Source: Acinetobacter sp. S54
GTDB taxonomy: Bacteria > Pseudomonadota > Gammaproteobacteria > Pseudomonadales > Moraxellaceae
DNA: 64,000 nt
Assembly (NCBI RefSeq): GCF_016624945.1
Contig: NZ_JACVUI010000003.1
Location: 62,001 to 126,000 of the forward strand
Direction of reading: 5' to 3'
The notes below the pieces were generated by a model, which was not told where the DNA came from, ran no database searches, and was given only the letters and a program-made list of their open reading frames with translations. Numbering within the stretch: the stretch's first letter is position 1; every line of letters starts with the position of its first letter. Both the position numbers and the translations under genes were made by a program. Below are positions 44,918-54,487 of the stretch, in pieces.

Positions 44918-46702
44918 ATGAATACACCATTACCCGAACAGCTTGAATGTGATTTAATTGTTGTCGGTGCAGGCGCAGGAGGTTTATCAACTGCCATTAC
45001 TGCCAGAAAAAAAGGCTTAAATGTAATTGTACTCGAAAAAGATCAGGTCTTTGGTGGTACAACGGCTTTTTCTGGTGGCGTACTCTGGATTCCTGGAAAT
45101 CATCATGCCAAACAAAATGGTATACAGGATAGTCGCGAGGCTGCACTTGAGTATTTAAAGCACGAAACTAAACAGTTTTTTAATGCCGACGCGGTAAATG
45201 CATTTCTGGATTATGCCCCTGAAATGTTAAAGTTTTTTGAACAAGAAACTACGGTTAAATTTATTCCAACTTTATATCCCGATTATCATCCTGATGCTCC
45301 AGGCGGGGTGGATATTGGCCGTTCAGTGTTGGCTGCACCTTATGATATTCGTGGTTTGGGTGAACATATGCAACGCCTGCGTCCGCCACTCAAAACTATT
45401 ACATTTATTGGAATGATGTTTAATTCATCCAATGCAGATTTGAAGCATTTCTTTAATGCAACCAAGTCTTTTACTTCATTTATGTACGTGGCAAAGCGGT
45501 TGGCGATTCATTTAAAAGAATTGGCACGTTATGGTCGTGGCACCAATGTCACTAGTGGAAATGCTTTAGCTGCGCGTTTGGCAAAATCTGCATTAGATCT
45601 GGACATTCCTATTTATACCGATGCTGCTGTTCAGGCGTTAATTTCTGAAAATGGCAAAGTGACAGGTATAAAAGTTAAATCCCAACAACAATCTTCTAAA
45701 ATCAAATCCCGATATGGAGTGGTGTTGGCTTGTGGCGGTTTTTCACATGATATTGCTCGCTTAAAACAAGCATATCCACATTTGAGACGTGGTGGTGAAC
45801 ATATTTCACCTGTCCCCAAAACCAATACTGGTGATGGCTGTCGTTTAGCTGAATCTGTTGGAGGAATCGTCGATATTCAATATAAGGACACCTCTGCATG
45901 GATGCCTGTTTCTAAAGTTCCTTATTCTGATGGCTTCGGCGTTTTTCCACATCTATTGGATCGTTATAAACCCGGTATCATCGGCGTGTTAAAAAACGGC
46001 AAGCGTTTTACCAATGAATCAAATTCATACCATGATGTCGGCGCAGATTTAGTGCGTGCTTGCGAAGAGTTCAATGAAACTGCTATGTGGTTGATTTGTG
46101 ACCAAAAAACCATAAGTAAATATGGTTTGGGGTATGCCAAACCTGCGCCTATGCCATTAACCCCATTAATCAAAAAAGGGTATTTGATTAAAGGCAATCG
46201 TTTGGAGGACTTAGCTCAACAAGCAGGCATTGACGCCAAGACACTCGTCAAAACTGTAGAGCGCTACAACGTAGATGCTGTCAAGGGTGAAGATCCTGAA
46301 TTTCATCGTGGATCTACTTCATTTAACCGTTATCTTGCAGACGCAGAACATAAGCCTAATCCATGTGTAGCGCCCATTACACAAGGCCCATTTTATGCTG
46401 TCAAAGTGTTTATGGGCGATTTGGGAACTTTTGATGGAATACGTACGGCCGTAACAGGCGAAGTGCTCGATCAATCCAATCAAAAAATCGCTGGCTTATA
46501 TGCTGTCGGGAATGATCGCGCCAGTATTATGGGAGGGAATTATCCTGGGGCAGGCATTACTCTTGGGCCAATTATGACTTTTGGTTATATTACGGGTTCA
46601 CATATTGCAGATTTGGCAAAGGGTGGTCAGGGCTTACGCTGTTTTCAGAAGAGTCAGACCTTAAATGAACAGTCAGATCAGGAAATACGTCATGTTTCAT
46701 AA
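44918..46702 (+). CDS. FAD-dependent oxidoreductase, 3-ketosteroid dehydrogenase-like
   Basis: A 594-residue FAD_binding_2-type flavoprotein: N-terminal dinucleotide motif GAGAGGLSTAITARKKGLNVIVLEK, then GGTTAFSGGVLWIPGN, and C-terminal FAD site TGDGCRLAESVGG and GNYPGAGITLGPIMTFGYI. The family includes KstD (3-ketosteroid delta1-dehydrogenase) and fumarate-reductase-like enzymes, generally introducing double bonds next to a carbonyl. It is paralogous to the proteins encoded at 56127 and 57918. Overlaps the NIPSNAP gene by 11 bases; probable operon with the AAHS transporter and porin. Confidence 0.9.
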   Translation: MNTPLPEQLECDLIVVGAGAGGLSTAITARKKGLNVIVLEKDQVFGGTTAFSGGVLWIPGNHHAKQNGIQDSREAALEYLKHETKQFFNADAVNAFLDYAPEMLKFFEQETTVKFIPTLYPDYHPDAPGGVDIGRSVLAAPYDIRGLGEHMQRLRPPLKTITFIGMMFNSSNADLKHFFNATKSFTSFMYVAKRLAIHLKELARYGRGTNVTSGNALAARLAKSALDLDIPIYTDAAVQALISENGKVTGIKVKSQQQSSKIKSRYGVVLACGGFSHDIARLKQAYPHLRRGGEHISPVPKTNTGDGCRLAESVGGIVDIQYKDTSAWMPVSKVPYSDGFGVFPHLLDRYKPGIIGVLKNGKRFTNESNSYHDVGADLVRACEEFNETAMWLICDQKTISKYGLGYAKPAPMPLTPLIKKGYLIKGNRLEDLAQQAGIDAKTLVKTVERYNVDAVKGEDPEFHRGSTSFNRYLADAEHKPNPCVAPITQGPFYAVKVFMGDLGTFDGIRTAVTGEVLDQSNQKIAGLYAVGNDRASIMGGNYPGAGITLGPIMTFGYITGSHIADLAKGGQGLRCFQKSQTLNEQSDQEIRHVS

Positions 46703-47024
46703 ACCGATTGTAGATCATCGAATCTATAACATTACACCTCGTTGTATGCCCAAATTTCTGGAAGTATTTAATCAACTAGCCATGCCTGTTTTAAAAAGGC
46801 ATTTAGGTGAACCACTTGGGTTTTATGTTAGCAGTATTGGAACACTGAATCAGGTAGTGCATTTATGGGGCTATGACAGTTTAGATGATTATGAAAAACG
46901 GAGTTATGCTCGAGATACTGACCCTGAATTTCAGATTTATCTAAAAGCATCACAAGGATTGGTGATGTCACAAGTCAATCAAATTGTTAGGCCTGTACAG
47001 TTAGCCGCTTTGAACAAGTCATAA
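46692..47024 (+). CDS. NIPSNAP-family protein
   Basis: Start at ATG 46692 because AGGAA at 46680-46684 fits; the frame opens at 46665 inside the upstream gene. The 110-residue protein has a single NIPSNAP (dimeric alpha/beta barrel) domain: DHRIYNITPRCMPKFLEVFNQLAMPVLKRHLGEPLGFYVSSIGTLNQVVHLWGYDSLDDYEKR. Members are small, often encoded beside flavoenzymes; no precise chemistry is known. A second such gene occurs at 59651, again directly after FAD dehydrogenases. Confidence 0.88.
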   Translation: MFHKPIVDHRIYNITPRCMPKFLEVFNQLAMPVLKRHLGEPLGFYVSSIGTLNQVVHLWGYDSLDDYEKRSYARDTDPEFQIYLKASQGLVMSQVNQIVRPVQLAALNKS

Positions 47025-47047
47025 CATAACCATTTATTTAAAAAACG

Positions 47048-47085
47048 CCCTTCAGGAACGGTATTTTGAGAAAAATACCGAAGGG
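47048..47085 (+). other. Intercistronic hairpin
   Basis: CGGTATTTT/AAAATACCG stem with GAGA loop, embedded in outer pairs CCCTTC/GAAGGG. It lacks a T-run and probably modulates expression of the downstream transporter gene rather than ending transcription. Confidence 0.55.
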
Positions 47086-47114
47086 TCACTTCGTGCTTTT
47101 CTCAGGAGAATCTA

Positions 47115-48479
47115 ATGAGCACAAGTCAGATGCAAAGGAAGGATGTAAAAACAATACTCAACGAAAATAAAATGGGTAAAGTTCAAAAGCTAATTTTATT
47201 TTTCTGTTTTGCGATTATTGCACTAGATGGTCTGGATGTGGTGGTCATGGGATTGATCGCTCCGCAGATTATTCAGGAGTGGGGCGTCAGTGCACAGGAA
47301 CTCGCGCCTGTTTTAAGTGCAGCTTTAGTTGGGCTTGCAGTGGGAGCATTAGTTTCTGGCCCTTTGTCAGATAAATTTGGACGTAAACCTGTTTTAATTT
47401 TCAGTGTATTGGCCTTTGGCATTTTTACCTTATTAACTGCTTTCTCAACCGACATTAATCATTTAATTATTTATCGTTTTCTAACTGGATTAGGCGCAGG
47501 TGCTGCTGCACCCAACGCAGCTACATTAGCCTCTGAATATGCTCCAGATCATCGCCGTTCTTTTTCAGTAACCGTGGCGTATTGTGGTTTTTCATTAGGC
47601 GCTGCCGCTGGTGGCTTTCTAGCTGCATGGATGATTCCAGAGTTCGGTTGGCGCAGTATGCTTATTCTGGGTGGAATATTGCCGCTCATTTTAGTGCCAT
47701 TTCTATATGGGAAAATGCCTGAATCTATTACCTATTTGGTTAAACATTCAAAGTCTCAGCATAGAATACAGGCCATCTTAAAACAGCTTTTTCCACAGCA
47801 GTCTTATGCTGGACAACTGATTTATTTAAATGAAGTTCAAACTGAAAAATCTGGTTTAAGCCTAATCCTCTCTAGCAAGTATCGCTATGGCACAATTATG
47901 CTCTGGATGAGCTATTTTATGGCGCTATTCCTTATTTATTTGTGCAGTAGCTGGTTGCCAACTTTAATTAAGGCAAATCATTTCACTATTTCTCAAGCTG
48001 CTATTGTTACTTCATTCTTCCAGATTGGTGGGCCAATTGGCAGTATTACACTTGGTTGGTGCATGGATCGCTTTCGTCCACGTCTGGTGTTGTTTATTGC
48101 GATGATGATCGGCGCACTAGCAACTTTTGGACTTGGTCATTTCAATCAGGATATGTTTTTAATGTGTATCTTTGCATGGATTCTTGGTTTCACTTTTAAT
48201 GGTGGTTCGGTCGGACTCAGTGCCTTGGCAACAGGCTATTATCCAACGTCGGCACGGGCAACAGGGGCAAGCTGGATGAACGGGATTGGGCGATTTGGTG
48301 CGATTCTAAGTGCATTTGCTGGTGCAGCCATGATTGGTTCGGGTATGCCATTTTCAACCATGTTTACATTACTCATGATTCCTGCGGTACTTTCTGGCAT
48401 TGCAGTTTTAGTTCAGGGGTTAAAAGCCCGACGAGCGAAACCTGTTGGTAATTCCTGTTTAAGTTTGGATCAACAATAA
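47115..48479 (+). CDS. MFS transporter, aromatic acid:H+ symporter (AAHS) family
   Basis: A 454-residue, 12-helix transporter with the AAHS signature DGLDVVVMGLIAPQI in helix 1 and the loop 2-3 motif GPLSDKFGRKP. Family members (BenK, PcaK, VanK, quinate/shikimate permeases) import aromatic or hydroaromatic acids with protons. Encoded after the FAD dehydrogenase/NIPSNAP pair and before an OprB-type porin, so it probably imports the substrate of the FAD enzyme (inference). Paralogous to the transporter at 53074. Confidence 0.92.
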   Translation: MSTSQMQRKDVKTILNENKMGKVQKLILFFCFAIIALDGLDVVVMGLIAPQIIQEWGVSAQELAPVLSAALVGLAVGALVSGPLSDKFGRKPVLIFSVLAFGIFTLLTAFSTDINHLIIYRFLTGLGAGAAAPNAATLASEYAPDHRRSFSVTVAYCGFSLGAAAGGFLAAWMIPEFGWRSMLILGGILPLILVPFLYGKMPESITYLVKHSKSQHRIQAILKQLFPQQSYAGQLIYLNEVQTEKSGLSLILSSKYRYGTIMLWMSYFMALFLIYLCSSWLPTLIKANHFTISQAAIVTSFFQIGGPIGSITLGWCMDRFRPRLVLFIAMMIGALATFGLGHFNQDMFLMCIFAWILGFTFNGGSVGLSALATGYYPTSARATGASWMNGIGRFGAILSAFAGAAMIGSGMPFSTMFTLLMIPAVLSGIAVLVQGLKARRAKPVGNSCLSLDQQ

Positions 48480-48489
48480 CACTCCAGAT

Positions 48490-48529
48490 TGAGGATCATA
48501 AGGGTTTGATCCTCAGATCTCTCTTTTTT
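48490..48529 (+). terminator. Terminator-like hairpin after the AAHS transporter
   Basis: TGAGGATCA-TAAGGGTT-TGATCCTCA with a T-run nearby; partial readthrough to the porin is possible. Confidence 0.75.
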
Positions 48530-48667
48530 AAAAAATTATCAATTGGCTTGATCAGTATTTTGATCAGGTAAGGAGCAGTGCATGGCTCTGATTTGGTCAA
48601 GATCTTACGGTTACAGATATTCAAGTCAATGAAATTTACAACAATCGTATGCTAAGGACCAGCATTC

Positions 48668-50014
48668 ATGAAATTTTCAGTAAAACCATTGGTCATGATT
48701 TTGGCCGCAACATTTACCAGTAATACAGTTTTGGCTTTTCAACCATTTGACCAAGATCAAAAATGGATTTTGGGTGACTGGAAGGGAAAACGAAATGAGT
48801 TAGCCCAACAAGGCTATCAATTTACTGTGGCATTTCAAAACGAAAGCGCAATCAACTTGCAGGGTGGTTATAACGATTCACAAAGATTATTCAATGCAAA
48901 CCAATGGGCATTTGCAACCTTATTAGATTTAGAGAAAATCGCAAGTTGGAACAATACTCAAGCCAATATCACCATAACCAAACGTGATGGTCAGTCTTTA
49001 TCTAATGATCGAATAAGTGATCCAAGAGACGTTCAGTTCAGTAGTACACAAGAGATTTATGGTCGGGGACAGTCATGGCGTTTAAGCAACGCATGGATCA
49101 AAAAAGGTTTTTCAGAAAATCGCCTACAAATTAAGTTTGGTCGTATGGGACTGTCCGATGATTTTAATGCCTCGCATTGTGAGTTCCAGAACTTGATGCT
49201 ATGTGGCGGACAATTAGGTAAAACGGTGGGTGACATTTGGTTTAATAGTCCAGTGAGTCAATGGGGAATCAATGCTAAATATCAATTTTTACCGACATGG
49301 TGGATTGGTGCAGGCATTTATGAGGTGAATCCTGAAAATGCATTAGAGAAACATGGCTTTAATCTAGATATGGAACAAAGCAAAGGAGCTTTGATTCCAA
49401 TGGAACTGATCTGGAAGCCTAAACTGGATGTGTTTCATGGCCTAGCGGGTGAATATAAAATAGGCGCATTCATTTCGACGGCAGAAGCCCGAGATGTCAA
49501 AAAAGATGAAAACGGTGAAATACAGGCTAAAGTTGCAAATCGTAAATGGCATGATAGCAAACACAGCATTTGGTTGAATGCACAACAACAATTAATTGCA
49601 CATAGCAATGATCCCAAGCGTGGTTTATTTGTGTCTGCAAATTTTACCTTTAACGACAAAGCCACAACTGTAGTTGAAACTAGCCAACAACTTGCGTTTT
49701 GGTACAAAGGCGCTTTTGATCAACGTCCAAATGATAGCATTGGTTTGGGTTTTGCTCATTTTGATGTTAATGAGCGAGTTCGAGAGCGCCAAAATGCGAC
49801 CAATCAGTTATTGGGGTTAATTCCAGAAGATTATAGGAATCCCCAATATAGTCCACTTCAACACAATGAACTCAATATCGAGCTCAACTACAATTTTCAA
49901 TGGTCGCCAGCCATCTCACTGCGTCCAAATATTCAATATGTATATCAACCTAGTGGTGTTAAAGAGGTTAATAATGCTTGGGTGGCGGGTCTGACCATGA
50001 AACTTAATTTTTAA
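48668..50014 (+). CDS. OprB-type outer-membrane porin
   Basis: A 448-residue outer-membrane barrel: signal peptide to about residue 23 (NTVLA-FQPF), body matching the OprB carbohydrate-selective porin family (WILGDWKGKRNELAQQGYQF, NPQYSPLQHNELNIELNYNF), C-terminal Phe as expected for Omp85-inserted barrels. Porins of this family accompany hydroaromatic acid (quinate) and sugar catabolic clusters in Acinetobacter. A terminator separates it from the transporter, so it may have its own promoter (188-base gap). It would provide outer-membrane passage for the substrate. Confidence 0.87.
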   Translation: MKFSVKPLVMILAATFTSNTVLAFQPFDQDQKWILGDWKGKRNELAQQGYQFTVAFQNESAINLQGGYNDSQRLFNANQWAFATLLDLEKIASWNNTQANITITKRDGQSLSNDRISDPRDVQFSSTQEIYGRGQSWRLSNAWIKKGFSENRLQIKFGRMGLSDDFNASHCEFQNLMLCGGQLGKTVGDIWFNSPVSQWGINAKYQFLPTWWIGAGIYEVNPENALEKHGFNLDMEQSKGALIPMELIWKPKLDVFHGLAGEYKIGAFISTAEARDVKKDENGEIQAKVANRKWHDSKHSIWLNAQQQLIAHSNDPKRGLFVSANFTFNDKATTVVETSQQLAFWYKGAFDQRPNDSIGLGFAHFDVNERVRERQNATNQLLGLIPEDYRNPQYSPLQHNELNIELNYNFQWSPAISLRPNIQYVYQPSGVKEVNNAWVAGLTMKLNF

Positions 50015-50024
50015 ATATTGATCT

Positions 50025-50058
50025 AAACAGGAAAAATATAAATTACTTTTTCCTGTTT
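50025..50058. terminator. Bidirectional terminator
   Basis: AAACAGGAAAAA / TTTTTCCTGTTT, 10-base loop; also serves the leftward TetR gene ending at 50062. Confidence 0.9.
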
Positions 50059-50061
50059 TTA

Positions 50062-50679
50062 TTATTGAGCAAATAATATTTTGAGATTTTCCTTAAAAAT
50101 CTCCATCATGGGCAATATTTCATCGGGATTTAAAATACCGTTATGAATCATACTCATCCACATTGGACTAACAATGAGCAATGCAAATTGTTGAGGGGTA
50201 ATCCTAATGGTTAGCTCACCACGTTGTAGAGCGAGATGGATTAATTGTTCAAGTTCACGCTGAATAGGTAAAAAAATCTTATTTACATAGGTTTGACGAA
50301 TATGTGGAAAATTATTACCCTCACGCAAAATTAAACGTGCAATATCGGCACGACCTGTTGATTCAAGTGTTAAAACACTAGGCACAATTTTTGTGCAAAT
50401 AAAATCATAAACGGTTTCGTTCTGCGTAATTTCCGATGCTCGAATAGGGCGAAAAGAATCATTGATCAATGCATCAATAACACCCTCAAATAGCTGTTCT
50501 TTGGTTTCAAAGTAAGAATAAATCGTACCTTTGCCCAATTCAGCTCTTTTAGCAATTTCTGAGATTTTAGCGCGAGCAAAACCGACTTCGATAAAATCCT
50601 GTAAAGCTGAATCAACAATTTTTTTCCGTGTTTCTTGTGTCTTTTCAAGACTAGGACCGCGTGTTTTGGGCTTTTTCAT
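50062..50679 (-). CDS. TetR-family regulator
   Basis: A 205-residue TetR protein. Basic N-terminal tail (KKPKTRGPSLEKTQETRKKIVDSAL), HTH at ~39-65 (ISEIAKRAELGKGTIYSYFETKEQLF), ligand domain with a TetR_C-type C-terminus. Divergent from the MFS gene at 50779; two palindromes lie between the two genes, so it very likely controls that transporter and itself. Ligand unknown; drug-like or fatty-acid compounds are possible. Confidence 0.88.
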   Translation of the reverse strand: MKKPKTRGPSLEKTQETRKKIVDSALQDFIEVGFARAKISEIAKRAELGKGTIYSYFETKEQLFEGVIDALINDSFRPIRASEITQNETVYDFICTKIVPSVLTLESTGRADIARLILREGNNFPHIRQTYVNKIFLPIQRELEQLIHLALQRGELTIRITPQQFALLIVSPMWMSMIHNGILNPDEILPMMEIFKENLKILFAQ

Positions 50680-50722
50680 ATCAAATGAAGTTTCCTGTTC
50701 CTGATCTTAGCTTAACATAAAT

Positions 50723-50764
50723 TGACCTTTGGGTCATATTTGATTAAAATTGACTTAAAAGTCA
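50723..50764. promoter_or_regulatory. Tandem palindromic operators of the TetR/MFS pair
   Basis: TGACCTTTGGGTCA (50723-50736) and TGACTTAAAAGTCA (50751-50764), both perfect palindromes with TGAC ends, centres 28 bases apart. The second ends 14 bases before ATG 50779, so it covers the ribosome-site region. Typical of TetR operators controlling divergent genes. Confidence 0.8.
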
Positions 50765-50778
50765 TTTTTGGTTAAGCC

Positions 50779-51987
50779 ATGCAGCCACCAAAATCAAGTA
50801 TTCAATACAGTATTATTAGCTTTGCATTATGCCTTGCTGCTTTAAGCACGGCATTGGCCAGCCCGCTCTATGCACTTTATGAACAGCAATGGGGTATTTC
50901 AACCTCGCAAGTTGGATATATTTTTATTGCATACATGTTTGGCGTCGTTTTTTCATTACTTTTTTTAAATAAATTAAATGCGATTTATCACTATAAACAT
51001 GTGATTCTAGTAAGTTTAGCCATTACGATTTTAGGTTTGATATTGTCTGCACTTGCAGAGTCAGTGTGGTTATTGGGTTTTTCCCGATTTTTGATTGGAA
51101 TAGCTTCGGGCTTGATCACTACCGCTGCAATGGTCGGTTTAAAAGATCAATATCCATTTCGTAATCAAGCACTGGCTGAAAAACTGACTTCTATAATTAC
51201 TGTGCTAGGTTTTGGACTAGGGCCTTTGCTGGGTGGGTTTTTTGCAGATCACACGCCACGACCATTGGCTGATCCTTACTGGATCATTGTCATCTTCTCA
51301 ACTTTGATTTTTATAAGCGTTTTCTGGGTCAAACCCCGATTAAACATTGAGAAAAAATATCACTGGACGGCGTTATTAAAGTTGCAAGGATTGGCATTAC
51401 CTCAAGTCACTTTACGAAAACTTTTTTGGGTATGTAGCGTGTCTGCACTCTGTAGCTTTGGTGCTTTTAGTTTATATGCGGCTTTAGCGGGTACATTTAT
51501 TCAGGAATTACCCATCAAGTCTTCTGCGACACTGACTGGTGTATCGATTTCAATCATTTTATTTGTCTCAGTGTTGAGTCAACTAATGTGCAAATCTTTA
51601 AAAGAGTTACATGTATTGTATACAGGTTTGGCAGCTTTGTTGTTTGGGACTCTTAGTTTGGTGATGGCAGAGGTTATACACAATATCTGGTTGTTATTGG
51701 TCAGTATTTTATTGACAGGTATCGGGCATGGTTTTTCTTTAAGTGCGGTGTATTACTTTATTGGCAATATGATGGAGCAGGAAAAAAATCCACTGATTTT
51801 CTCAAGTTATTTGTTGATTGCTTATCAGGGTACCATTTGGCCTGTTATTTTTTCAAGTTATCTAATTGAGTATGTTGGCGTTGTGATCACGTTGGCACTG
51901 ATTGCTGTGTTATTAATGCTAACCATTATTTGGTTAATTTATCAGCTTAAATTCAGACTTGAACCAAGCTTGGTCTGCCATACATGA
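50779..51987 (+). CDS. MFS transporter, drug:H+ antiporter-like
   Basis: A 402-residue 12-helix MFS protein (LCLAALSTALASPLYALYEQQWGISTSQVGYIFIAYMFGVVFSLL at the N-terminus), of the DHA1/arabinose-efflux-like type. The loop 2-3 MFS motif is weakly preserved. Regulated by the divergent TetR gene, as efflux pumps often are; substrate unknown. No functional tie with the surrounding catabolic genes is visible: it may simply interrupt them. Confidence 0.85.
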   Translation: MQPPKSSIQYSIISFALCLAALSTALASPLYALYEQQWGISTSQVGYIFIAYMFGVVFSLLFLNKLNAIYHYKHVILVSLAITILGLILSALAESVWLLGFSRFLIGIASGLITTAAMVGLKDQYPFRNQALAEKLTSIITVLGFGLGPLLGGFFADHTPRPLADPYWIIVIFSTLIFISVFWVKPRLNIEKKYHWTALLKLQGLALPQVTLRKLFWVCSVSALCSFGAFSLYAALAGTFIQELPIKSSATLTGVSISIILFVSVLSQLMCKSLKELHVLYTGLAALLFGTLSLVMAEVIHNIWLLLVSILLTGIGHGFSLSAVYYFIGNMMEQEKNPLIFSSYLLIAYQGTIWPVIFSSYLIEYVGVVITLALIAVLLMLTIIWLIYQLKFRLEPSLVCHT

Positions 51988-52086
51988 CGATGCTTAAACG
52001 ACTTTTAAGGAGCATCACAACATAGGAAGAAAGAAAATAGAGGCAATTGAATAATGATCTCTCAACTGCCAAAAGAGCAAGAACGA

Positions 52087-52857
52087 TTAAATATGGATCA
52101 AATTGATAATGGACGCAATTTTGTCTGAGGTTGCAATAAGTGCAGGAGCCAGTTCTTCAATCCGTTGTGGGCTTAAGCGCACCGATGGCCCTGCGATACT
52201 GACTGTGCCAAAAGGTTGACCTGTTTGCGGATTGATAATGATTTTAGCCATCGCCGACATGCCCAGTTCATAGGTGTCACTTATGACACCGTAACCACGC
52301 TGTTTCGAGGCCGAGATCATTTGTTCTAGTTCGCTCAGATTTTTAGGTGAGTTGGGGCCAAAGTTTTGAGATTTTTCAAAACCTTCACGTTCTACAAGAC
52401 GCGTAAAGTCATTTTGATTAAGGGTCGACAAATAAGCCAAACCACAGGCAGATGCAGGGAGATAGGCAACATTGCCTGAATCCGGATCGTATTTAAGACC
52501 TGATTTGGCACCTTGAGCTTTACCAATCCAGATGATTTTTTCATCTTCAATCAATCCAAGACGGACCAGTTCAGACGAAGTTTTGGCTAGTTCATCCAGA
52601 TACGGTTGGAAAGTTTCTGTAATAGAGCGTGAAGATAGATAATTTAAGCCCATTGAGGCAATTTTGAGGGTGAGTTTGTAGTGTTGAGTGATGTCATCCT
52701 GATAGATATAACCCATATCTTTCATCGCGGTCAAAATACGATGCATAGCAGATTTGGGAATATCGAGTTCAACAGAAAGTTGACTAAGCGCACATCCATT
52801 CACTTCTTTTAATAGTGCTTCGAGGATGAGTAAAGAGCGATCGGTATTACTAAGCAT
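52087..52857 (-). CDS. IclR-family transcriptional regulator
   Basis: A 256-residue IclR protein: HTH (residues ~1-70, SNTDRSLLILEALLKEVNGCALSQLSVELDIPKSAMHRILTAMKDMGYI) and the effector domain (TYELGMSAMAKIIINP, FGTVSIAGPSVRL). Divergent from the MFS gene at 53074. Downstream of its start the palindrome TGGAACAGTGTTCCA sits between the two genes, and a near-identical one lies upstream of the 61375-63327 operon, so I assign both to this regulator (inference). Confidence 0.9.
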   Translation of the reverse strand: MLSNTDRSLLILEALLKEVNGCALSQLSVELDIPKSAMHRILTAMKDMGYIYQDDITQHYKLTLKIASMGLNYLSSRSITETFQPYLDELAKTSSELVRLGLIEDEKIIWIGKAQGAKSGLKYDPDSGNVAYLPASACGLAYLSTLNQNDFTRLVEREGFEKSQNFGPNSPKNLSELEQMISASKQRGYGVISDTYELGMSAMAKIIINPQTGQPFGTVSIAGPSVRLSPQRIEELAPALIATSDKIASIINLIHI

Positions 52858-52872
52858 AAAAATCCTGATATT

Positions 52873-52895
52873 TTTTTGGAACAGTGTTCCAAAAA
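52873..52895. promoter_or_regulatory. IclR-type operator 1
   Basis: A perfect palindrome with core TGGAACAGTGTTCCA, extended by T5/A5 on the flanks (23 bases with a central G). It lies 16 bases upstream of the regulator ATG and 180 bases upstream of the MFS ATG. IclR-family proteins commonly bind such 15-bp palindromes. Confidence 0.85.
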
Positions 52896-53029
52896 TTTAA
52901 AAAACAGATTATAGTACTTTTAGATTCTATCTTAAATGTCGATGAGATGAATCGTTTTAAATTGGGATGACGGTTTCCTCAATTTCTAAATATTTATTCG
53001 ATGAAGAGACAATAAAACTAGCCATGCGA

Positions 53030-53040
53030 TGGAACAGTGC
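53030..53040. promoter_or_regulatory. Partial IclR-type site upstream of the MFS gene
   Basis: TGGAACAGTGC repeats the left arm of the operator, 34 bases upstream of ATG 53074; the right arm is not complementary. It may be an auxiliary half-site. Confidence 0.4.
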
Positions 53041-53073
53041 ATATTTGCTGGTAAACACTAATGGAGTAAGTGT

Positions 53074-54426
53074 ATGACTCAACAAGTGAATTTAAGGGAG
53101 TTTATCGATGAAAATCGGGTTTCCTTTCTGCAAAAAATAGTCATCTTTTTATGTTTGATGATTGTAGTTGTTGATGGTATCGATATTTCAATTATGGGGT
53201 TTGTTGCTCCCGTAATTAAACAGGAATGGGGTATTAGCACGACTGATCTTGCACCTGTAATGAGTGCGGCACTGGTTGGTCTAGCTTTGGGCGCAGTGGT
53301 TTCGGGACCTTTAGCAGATAAATTTGGTCGTAAAAAATTATTAATCATCAATCTTTTGGGTTTTGGCTTATTTACTTTATTGGCTGCACTTTCAGGTGAT
53401 GTAACCGAGCTGATGATGTTTCGCTTTATTGCAGGGTTGTTCATGGGTGGTGTCATGCCACAGGCAGTCACTCTGGTCACTGATTACTCACCAATGCGTC
53501 TAAATGGGCGGATGGTGACCATTATTTTAAGTGGTTTTACTATCGGTGCGGCGATAGGCGGTTTTTTGGCAGCTTGGGTGATTCCACATTATAACTGGCA
53601 CGCCATGATGATTATTGGCGGGGTATTGCCTATTATTCTTGCGATAATTGCAGTTTTCGCCTTACCAGAATCAATTGGTTATAAGGTGTTAAAACACCAT
53701 CCTAAACAAGAAATTGATGCCATTATCCATAAAATGGCGCCTGATTTTGATACACGCAATAAAGAGTTTGTATTGCCGAAAGCTAAAACCAGCACGACTA
53801 ATCCAGTCAAAACTGTGCTGAGTCCTTTCTATGTAGTGGGAAGCTTTCTGTTGTGGTGGAGCTACGCATCTGGTCTATTTGTGGTGTATTTGCTTGGTAG
53901 CTGGTTGCCGATGATGAGTCATGAATTTGGATTTAGCATTAGTGAAGCTTCTTTGATTACTGCGATTTATCAGTTGGGTGGCCCGATTGGATGCATTGCC
54001 TGTGGTTATTTGATGGATAAAATTAATCCACATATTGGTTTGGTGATTGCCTATGTGATCGCGATTGTGTTCATGATATTTGTGGGTGAAGTGGGGCATA
54101 ACTTTGTGATGTATAGCGTGATGTGCTTCTTCATCGGAATGTGGATGAATGGTGCAAATGCGGGTCTTAATAGTGTCTCAAGTGCTTTTTATCCAGTATT
54201 TGCGCGTGCCACAGGTAATAGTTGGATGCATGGAATTGGACGTTTAGGTGCAGTGGCAAGTGCTTTCGCGGGTGCATACTTTCTCAGTTTAGGTTGGCCA
54301 GCCAGTAAAATTTTCTTGATCCTATGTTTGCCTGCCTTTGGCATTATTCTGGCACTTTTAATCATGAAGTTCTTATATTCATCAAAAAAGTTACGTCAGC
54401 AAGAACTGAATAATGTTCAAGTCTAG
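53074..54426 (+). CDS. MFS transporter, AAHS family (second copy)
   Basis: A 450-residue AAHS transporter with VDGIDISIMGFVAPVIKQEWGIS in helix 1 and GPLADKFGRKK in loop 2-3. Same family and nearly the same length as the transporter at 47115, so the two are paralogues. Leads the six-gene series 53074-60268 and is divergent from the IclR gene; the operator between them suggests co-regulation. Predicted to import an acidic aromatic or hydroaromatic substrate. Confidence 0.92.
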   Translation: MTQQVNLREFIDENRVSFLQKIVIFLCLMIVVVDGIDISIMGFVAPVIKQEWGISTTDLAPVMSAALVGLALGAVVSGPLADKFGRKKLLIINLLGFGLFTLLAALSGDVTELMMFRFIAGLFMGGVMPQAVTLVTDYSPMRLNGRMVTIILSGFTIGAAIGGFLAAWVIPHYNWHAMMIIGGVLPIILAIIAVFALPESIGYKVLKHHPKQEIDAIIHKMAPDFDTRNKEFVLPKAKTSTTNPVKTVLSPFYVVGSFLLWWSYASGLFVVYLLGSWLPMMSHEFGFSISEASLITAIYQLGGPIGCIACGYLMDKINPHIGLVIAYVIAIVFMIFVGEVGHNFVMYSVMCFFIGMWMNGANAGLNSVSSAFYPVFARATGNSWMHGIGRLGAVASAFAGAYFLSLGWPASKIFLILCLPAFGIILALLIMKFLYSSKKLRQQELNNVQV

Positions 54427-54487
54427 CATTCAGATTTAATACACGTACTAAATTTTCTAAGCTTAAGATTTTTAAGGAGATTGAATA

